From Haplomitrium mnioides (taxonomy: Eukaryota > Marchantiophyta > Haplomitriopsida > Calobryales), in assembly GCA_049999725.1 (NCBI GenBank), contig JBNGIS010009018.1:36030-85705 (forward strand): a stretch of DNA of 49,676 nt. The letters run 5' to 3'. Positions 42,900 through 49,676 of the stretch are shown one piece after another. The translations under genes were made by a program, and so were the position numbers. The notes beneath the pieces were generated by a model, which ran no database searches, was not told the origin of the DNA, and saw nothing but the letters and a program-made list of their open reading frames with translations. How positions within the stretch are numbered: position 1 is the first letter of the stretch; each line of letters starts with the position of its first letter.

Positions 42900-43322
42900 C
42901 TGATTCTTCTCTTGTCATCAGCCACATTTGATAGGACTAGTGTATATCCTATATATGTGTAGTCTCATCAAAACCCTCCTGCTTTCTTTTGAGGGAAAGA
43001 GTGCTACCACATATATAGTGTTTAATAAAATGAATGAATAAAATGTATGTAGTTCATAATATGAAAACTGTATGATATGTTCTAAGTTATCAAATCATGG
43101 TAAGGTGATCATGTCGCTGTATGGCAAGCCTCCTCGATCTTTTGTCGTGTGATCATTTGGTCCTGAATGTTGTTGTGCTCCACGAAGTCATATGTGATGT
43201 GTCCAACCTGTTTGAGTAGCTGCATTCTGACTGTAAACAATCTTGTGGTCAGCATCAATATCTATGAAGAAGCAAAACTCATGAATCTGAAAATATGACA
43301 GCAGGTGAGAATAATATTCAGA
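42900..43322 (-). other. copia-4 3' untranslated region
   Basis: This lies between the end of RNase H (43,323) and the purine tract. It is A/T-rich with no gene. It contains TTTAATAAAATG near 43,020 on the plus strand, which could offer a poly(A) signal to transcripts reading out of the Hint gene. Confidence 0.5.
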
Positions 43323-46300
43323 TTATGTATGTTTTTTGTGTATTTCAGACAGTTTTCTGAGACTAATACCCTCTGTGTGCTCTTTTTGTAGAGCGGGAGG
43401 TAGAGGTTTTGTGAACATATCAGCTCTGTTCAGCTTACTTGGTATCCATTGTACCTTGATTTTGTCATTATGTTGTTCATGAGTATAGAAAAATTTTGGA
43501 GCTATATGTTTTATTCTATCGCCCTTGATGAAACCTTGAGCGATTTGGTCAACACATGGCTTGTTGTCCTCAAATATAGATGTAGGTTCCTGGATAAGTG
43601 GTTGGCTTGTGTTGGAATTGATATGGTCAATGAGTTGGCGTAACCAAATGCACTCTCCACTTGCTTCGTATAGAGCTATTATCTCCACATGGTTTGTAGA
43701 GGTGGTAGTGATTGTTTGTTTTGTGCTTTTCCATGATATTGTTGTGCCTCCTTTGAGGAATACATAGCCCGTTTGTGACTTTGCATCGTCGGGATCAGAT
43801 AAGTATCTTGCATCAGCATATCCTATAATGTCATGGTCTGCAGTTTTCGGGAAGAACAGTCCCATGTCTGTGGTACCTTTAAGGTATCTGAAAATCCTTT
43901 TGATGCCGTTCCAATGTCGTATAGTCGGTTGGGAACTGTGTCTTGCAAGTAAGTTCACAGCGAAAGCTATGTCTGGTCTTGTTTGATTCGCCAGGTACAT
44001 CAATGCTCCTATTGCTGAAAGGTACGGTTTTTCAGGTCCTAGTATATGTTCTGTTTCTTTCCTTTTTGAGAACATGTCCTTCGTAGGATCTGATGATCTT
44101 ACTTCCATAGGGGTGCTCGTTGGATGAGCTTTATCCATGTTGAACTACTTAAGGATTTTGGATGTATAAGTGGATTGATGGATTAGGATTCCATCAGGTA
44201 GATGTTCAAACTGTATTCCCAGACAGAAGTCGGGTTCCCCAATGTCTCGCATTTCGAAAATGTCCTTTAGCTTCTCAATGGTGTCGTTGGCTAGTCGTGG
44301 TGTGCCAAAAATGTTAATGTCATCTACATATATTGCTACTATGACGTATTCAGGGTTTTCCTGTTTCATAAAGAGGCATGGTGCAATGTCCTCATTGGTG
44401 AAGTTTAAAGTCATCATTTCTGACTTGAATCTTTGATACCAGTTTCGACTGCTCTGTTTAAGTCCATACATTGAGCACAGGACTTGTACAGCCATCTTCA
44501 AGCCTGATATGTCTGATGATATTCTAGTCGCCTTCATAGATTTCTTTGTCATTTGTCTGTCTTTGTGTATATTTTCGCGATGGGGGACTATAGGTCCCTT
44601 TGGATGTCCATTGTACATCTGTTTTGCTGGCTGGACTAAGGGTCCAGTGTACTGTTGCTTGTCTAGCAGATCATTTGTAGGGACTGAAGGTCCGATGTTG
44701 TGATTCATGCTCAGCGTATGTGTTGGCTTTATATATGATCTGTTTTGAGCTGTTTGCAACATATCATCCATCTCATGGCATTTCCGTTTTGTCATAAGGA
44801 CAGAGGGTCCTTGTTTTGTCATCATGTCGTTATGAACAAAATGTCCTCTTTGATTCATGCATCCTCTTTGGACGATAGGTCCTTCTGCAAAATATTGGCC
44901 GTGAGAGACAAAAAGTCTCTATTGATCTGTGTGTTTGTGAGTGACAAAAGGTCTACTTTCACTTTTCTGGCCTTGAGGGACAAAGGTTCCACTTTCATAT
45001 TTCTGGCCTTGAGGGACAAAAGGTCCACTTTCATATTTCTGGCCTTGAGGGACAAAAGGTCCACTTTCATATTTCTGGCCTTGAGGGACAAAAGGTCCAC
45101 TTTCATATTTATGGCCTTGAGGGACAAAAGGTCCACTTTCATATTTTTGGCCTTGAGGGACAAAAGGTCTCACCTCAGTTTGCTGTTTCTCCCCCTCAAT
45201 GTGGAATGATATCCTGGATATGAGCTCAGAGGGTGCCTTCATGAAGATTTGAGTGTCGAGTATGCCATATAAGTAGGCGGTAATGACATCCATGATATGC
45301 ATGATCAGGTTGCGTTGAATCGCAAATGCTATCATGTATCTATATGTAATCGTATCCATGACTGGTGAATATGTCAGATTGTAATCTTTTCCAGGGATTT
45401 GCGTGTATCCTTTCGCGACGAGTCTTGCTTTGTATCTCGTGACTTCGCCTTTTGCATTTCTCTTTCAGACAAATATAAATCTGTAGTGTGTCAGTTTCAT
45501 GTCTGATGTGGCAGGTATGACTGATTCGAATACTTGCCGATGTATGAGTGAGTCCAGTTCTGAGTGTATGGGCTTTCCCCATTGTGGCCAATCCGACCTT
45601 GATTGCGTGTCCTGTACTGATATAGGGTCAAGTATGGTATTGTCTATAGTCTGGGATACTGAATAGGCAAACATGTCGTCCATGTCGGTTTGGTCACATT
45701 TCCAAACATGACCAGTAAATGTATAGTCAATCGCGATTTCTTCATTTTCTGGGATTGCATGAGTATGAAGAGTTTCTTGAGTGTGGTTGGGATATGGTTC
45801 TAATCTAGGGCTAGCGAGTAAAGATGTTGGCGTTTTCGGCTTGTTTTTGGAGCCTAATGGTCTGCCTCTTTTGGCTTTAGGTGCAATATCAGTAGCCGCT
45901 GTTGAATCTTTTTGTAGTCTTGCAGGAGCATTTGCTGCTTTAACATGAGACTTAGTGAGGTTTGCAACGTCATTGAATGCGTCCGGCATTCTGATTAATG
46001 TTTGTTATAAGTGTAGAAGTCTCTGAACTTTGTAATCTGATTGTCCTGTTCTAGGATCAGGGTTGAGTAGCGATTTATTGTGCCATATAAGGTTATCAGT
46101 TTGTGTTTTCTCGGATTTGTCTTCGAGCATTAGAGTTGGGAAAATATCTTCGAAGAATTGGCAGTCTGCAAATCGAGATTTGAAGACGTCTGACGTTGTG
46201 GGTTCAAGATATCGGATGATGGATGTGGATTTATAACCTATGTATATCCCTTTTTGTCGTTGTGGTCCCATTTTTGTTTGGTGTGGGCCGAGAATAGGTA

Positions 46301-47590
46301 CAAGGACAAGACATCCGAATGTCCGAAGGTGTGATATGTTTGCAGGTATTCCGGCTGCTAGATGGTGAGGGGAGTTATTGTTGAATGCAAACGGTGTCAG
46401 ATTGATTAGTGTTGTTGCGTGTATCACAGCATGTCCCCATGCAGACGTGGGGAGACTAGTGTTCAGTAATAATGGTCTGGCGATCATATGTATGCGTTTG
46501 ATCGCGGATTCAGCTATGCCATTCTGAAAATGAACGTGTGGGACTGAGTATTGAGCGTCAATGCCTACAGATGAGTAGAAGTCATCGAATACTGATGATG
46601 TGAATTCGCCTGCATTGTCTACTCGCAGGTTTCTGATTGGATAATCAGGGAATTGTGTCGATAGTTTGAGTATCTGTGACAAGAGTTTAGGGAAGACCAT
46701 GTTCTTGGTCGTCAGTAATGACACTTGTGACCATTTGGATGATGCATCGATGGTTTCTAGGAAGTATGTGAAGGGCCCTGATGGGGGGTGGATGGGTCCA
46801 CATATGTCTTCGTGGATCCGTTCTAGAAAACGTGGTATTGTAGTTGTTGTCCTCGTTTTGAAGGGGCAATTTGTAGTTTGCCTTATGCGCATGCCATGCA
46901 TGGAGAGCGCATTGATATAGGGTGGACATTATCTGGAATTCCGATATTGTCATGTTTGAGTCGGTAGAACATATCTTTGCCAGGGTGTCCTAATCGGTTA
47001 TGCCATAGTTGGGCATCCGATAATTTGATTGTTGATGCATGGTATGAATGGATTTCTGTTGTGTATAGGCCTGGTGGGGATAGAGAAAACGTTTCTTGTA
47101 CTTGCATACCGTTAGTCGTGGGTAGCAGTATGTGGAGGGCTTCAGTGTGGACTGTGTTCCCAGTTTGTATATGGAATCCGTTTTGTCGGATATCTCGGAA
47201 ACTTATGAGATTCTTGGTTGCTGTAGGAGCATAGATGGCAGATGCTATGCTGACTTTACTCCCGTTCGGGAAACGGATGGTTGCTGGTCCATATCCTTCT
47301 TCGATTTGATTATGGCCGGATATGGTAGTCATTGATCTTGATGATGGGGTTACCGAAGTGAAGTGTCTTCGGTCCCGTAGTATGGTATGTGAAGAACCAT
47401 TGTCAACAATGCAAGTGTTATTGTATTGTTCTGTGTGAGTTCGAGCCAAACGTTGCAGTGTATGGCTCTCTGGCTGTAGGTTGTAAGTCGGGTAGTCATC
47501 GACATCTGCAATTTCGGAAAGATTGCCATGTACCTCAGGTTGTGAGTATTTGAGGCTATTCTGGTAGAGTGCCACAAGGTGTGCAGGTAC
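43323..47590 (-). pseudogene. copia-4 pol: protease, integrase, reverse transcriptase (with repeat insertion), RNase H
   Basis: Protease CIVDNGSSHTILRDRR (about 47,410) has the active Asp. Integrase: LWHNRLGHPGKDMF and CMACA (46,890-47,010), then EDICGPIHPPSG, LRVDNAGEFTSSVFDDF and HFQNGIAESAIKR (46,480-46,830), so D, D and E are present, and QRQKGIYIGY at about 46,240. The linker is PKAKRGRPLGSKNKPKTP (45,840). RT: HYRFIFV, KGYTQ equivalents near 45,410, DVITAYLYGILDTQIFMKAP at 45,240-45,300, a long repeat insertion, MYGLKQSSRNWYQRF at 44,430-44,475, the catalytic IYVDDINIFG at 44,310-44,340 and LGIQFE. RNase H (44,138-43,323) shows GYADARYLSD and TSTNHVEII. Stops interrupt at about 44,916 and 44,142, with frame changes near 45,470 and 46,000. 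Confidence 0.88.
44941..45180 (-). repeat. 36-bp tandem repeat inside copia-4 reverse transcriptase
   Basis: Seven units start at 44,941, 44,977, 45,013, 45,049, 45,085, 45,121 and 45,157, exactly 36 apart and almost identical. On the minus strand each encodes FVPQGQKYESGP. The array is in frame with RT on both sides, since 45,359 and 44,858 share a frame with only one stop (about 44,916) between them. Confidence 0.95.
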
Positions 47591-48513
47591 TCGGCATACG
47601 GTTTGTGTATGTCCTCGAGTGCCACATCTATGGCAGGATGGTGGTGTGTTTCTCGGTTGTGAGAAATTTCTGTGGCCTCTTGTCTGTTGACGTCCGCCTC
47701 TTGCGATCTAGGAACGTTGTTTTCGTTCTGGTGTGGTAGAGGTGTGACGTCTGTAATGTCGATCCCTGTTGCCGAGGGTTGGATTTCGATTGGGGGTGGG
47801 GTGTCTGTTGCTCCCCCTGAGGTTGGGGTTTCCCCTGCCTCTTCCTCTTCCTCTTCGCGTGGGTCATGGTTTCAGTTCCTTGAGTGAGGATGGAATTTGG
47901 TGAAGTGCGACTCTAGATTTTTCGGTAATGCCGCAGAGCCAGGGGGTCGCTTTTTCACATTTTCCACTAGAAGTAGTTGGTGTTTCTCTGCTTATAGCAT
48001 GTATGCGATCAATTCCGAGTATCGGGTGAAACGCATGTTGTGGTATTGGGATGCAAGGATGAGGTTGGATACAAGAAATGTCAATAGGGTTTTCTCTATA
48101 TGTTCTTCGTCAGAAACAGGGTGTCCGCAAATTGCCAATTGTGAAACTATTCGGAATAGTTCACTGTTGTAGTTCACTATTGAGGTATGGTCTTGGACTC
48201 GCAAGTTGATGCAATTGTGTCGAGCTGCAGGTAGGGAGATAGAGGTCAGGTGATCAAATCTGAGTTTGAGTTCGTCCCAGAGTAATCAGAGATTGTTGTA
48301 ATTCAGGTATTGTAACCTGAGTGGTTCCATAAGGTGATGGCATATGAGGATGAGTGCTCTTGCAACATCCCGTGGGCTGGTGCCCTCATCATTGATTAAG
48401 ATGTCGCGTATCCCTTTTGACGTTAAGTATGTCGTGATATCCAGAGACCATGATAAATAGTTCGAGCCATCAAGTTTCAAGGCCTGGAACTTGAGGGAAC
48501 CTATGGGGTTCAT
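47591..48513 (-). pseudogene. copia-4 gag
   Basis: It starts MNPIGSLKFQALKLDGSNYL at 48,513, with YLSWSLDITTYLTSKGI next. A stop near 48,288 is followed by LRFDHLTSISLPAARHNCIN and QDHTSIVNYNSELFRIVSQL, the UBN2-type gag pattern shared with the other copia copies. A further stop lies after SELIAYML. A basic and acidic linker (REEEEEAGETPTSGG) leads to the zinc knuckle CHRCGTRGHTQTVC (CX2CX4HX4C, complete) at about 47,594-47,634. The knuckle is intact here, unlike in copia-1 and copia-2. Confidence 0.83.
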
Positions 48514-49676
48514 GCTTGGATGAGGGTGGTTCAGGCCAGGTTAACTCAAGGACTGTGAAGTGATCAGCAGTTATCAACGTAATGTCGGAAAACGAAAACT
48601 AGGTATAGGGAAACGAAAAGAACGAGATCATGTGCAGTTGGGTCAAGACTGCGAGTTGCCCGTGTAGCGGGTAACTGTAATCACTCCCTGTACCTGCTTC
48701 TGTTTTCTTCTTACTGCGAGAAATCAAAAGAAATGAAACGAAATTGAAGTACTGCTGAACTGAAAAGAAGAAATGAAAAATAATAGAAGAGAGATGAATG
48801 TGCTGAAAAAAAAAGGATTTCAGGTCTAGACTAGAGACTGCCCTGTAAAATAGTTCTATGCTGAAAATGGAAGTTGCCCAGTGTCGTCGGCATTGCTCGT
48901 CCGTCGTCTTGGTTAGTCTTGGTCCGCCTTTGACTTGTCCTGCAGAGTTGGGTTAGTAGTAGGTGTCTAGCCGTGGAAAGGGTCTCCGCTAGGTAGTATT
49001 TGAGTGGGAACCGGTCAGGGGATCCAGAGATCAAATGAAGTATGCAGGTAGGGAAAATCTGCAGTAGAAGGTTGTCTGGTCGATTCCAATGTTCTTGTTG
49101 ACCAGTGCTAGAAAAAAAATGTGATACCTCTAAATCACTTGAACCTGATATGCCCTCTCAGTGAGAGTGACAAGTTTCCAAAACACACAAGGCCTAAGGT
49201 GTATCAACTGTTCATTTCACCAAATCATGGAGTAGGGAGCATAGGGCTGAAGTGGAGAAAAGAAAATTTGGAAGTCAGGAAGAGAGAAAACCTAGTTTCA
49301 GATGAAGTAGGTGTGTTCCTTCCACCACAGCTAAGAGAGGTGTGGAGCTTTGAGGACGAGAGAGCCGCAAGTAGGTCGATAAAGACGAGTAGATTAAGCA
49401 ACCCTAAGCCGATTAAACAGAGAAAATAGAAACGAGAGTCTCCAGGTCGATGAAGCATGCAATGAGAAGTGTGAGTACCCAAATGACGAATCAGAGGAAA
49501 AGAAAACGAAAATGAAATAGATGTCAAGTTAGGAATCTCCCCCTGTTGATGAAGTAGAAGAGAGAAGAATGCGAGCCTGCCCGAGTTACAAATCAGGAAA
49601 ACTTAGTAAGGCTAAGTCGATTAAGAAGGTAAAAGAGAGAACCGCAATAGTTAGGATGACGAAGTAGCTAGGTGTA
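48514..49676. other. copia-4 leader or flank, nothing identified
   Basis: I see no domain, no LTR matching 42,772-42,888 and no initiator-tRNA primer complement. An open frame at 49,121-49,429 is unremarkable and overlaps an equally open frame on the other strand. An A-rich run lies near 48,805-48,815. Confidence 0.45.

Larger units (their letters stand above)
42772..48513 (-). mobile_element. copia-4: nearly intact Ty1/copia element
   Basis: The minus-strand order is gag, zinc knuckle, protease, integrase, RT, RNase H, untranslated tail, polypurine tract and a short LTR. It is a different subfamily from copia-1/2/3 but shares the gag start pattern and the RT linker. Only a few stops and frame changes are visible. 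The 5' LTR and primer site were not found between 48,514 and the window end, so the right end may lie beyond or be lost. Confidence 0.88.

Noticed and set aside
48514-49676. 5' LTR of copia-4
   Set aside because: The 117-bp LTR sequence does not recur here; the few TGATACC-like words are not next to an LTR end.
1-49676. tRNA, rRNA or other structured RNA genes
   Set aside because: I saw no cloverleaf with conserved A and B box words and no rRNA segments. Primer-binding sites only resemble tRNA 3' ends.

Overview
The window reads as nuclear DNA of a land plant with a repeat-rich genome. It holds nested and broken Ty1/copia and Ty3/gypsy LTR retrotransposons, GT-AG introns, plant-like promoter and start-codon context, and no prokaryotic operons or RNA genes. 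A Hedgehog-type Hint (Hog) protein gene, a family I do not associate with flowering plants, makes a seed-free plant (fern, lycophyte or bryophyte) my best guess. That is an inference, not something the sequence proves.

Layout, left to right. 1-2,260: a decayed, intron-containing gene for a beta-class amino-DNA-methyltransferase-like protein, flanked on both sides by clusters of near-palindromic short repeats. 2,640-5,833 (minus): a truncated copia element, copia-1. 6,478-12,900: two copies of the 5' end of a gag-only, long-LTR family facing each other as an inverted repeat. One arm carries three tandem arrays (24 bp, 155 bp, 24 bp). 13,830-14,420: a gypsy LTR-plus-leader remnant. 14,505-22,590 (plus): copia-3, split by a chromovirus at 16,672-21,868 (minus) that has two LTRs, a tRNA-Met-type primer site and a decayed chromodomain. 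23,665-32,381 (plus): a complete but gene-poor LTR element with 3.2-3.5 kb LTRs, a 5-bp target duplication (GTGAT), a primer site, a polypurine tract and only a broken gag. 34,209-39,384 (plus): copia-2, full coding span but many lesions. 39,385-42,771: an island of non-transposon sequence. 42,772-48,513 (minus): copia-4, the least decayed element, with a 36-bp in-frame repeat expanded inside reverse transcriptase. 48,514-49,676: leader or flank of copia-4, nothing identified.

The only intact host-like gene is at 41,179-42,645. It is a 488-residue secreted or membrane protein with a signal peptide, a unique N-terminal domain, a glycine-rich hydrophobic region and a C-terminal Hog/Hint domain beginning at Cys241. 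Its promoter and its 3' end both carry tandem duplications, and a copia LTR begins 126 nt after its stop codon.

The retrotransposon genes would work together as gag (particle) and pol (protease, integrase, reverse transcriptase, RNase H), but nearly every copy is broken. The four copia copies share a lineage-specific linker between two reverse-transcriptase blocks, seen in copia-2, -3 and -4. The gag-only family would depend on enzymes supplied by another element.
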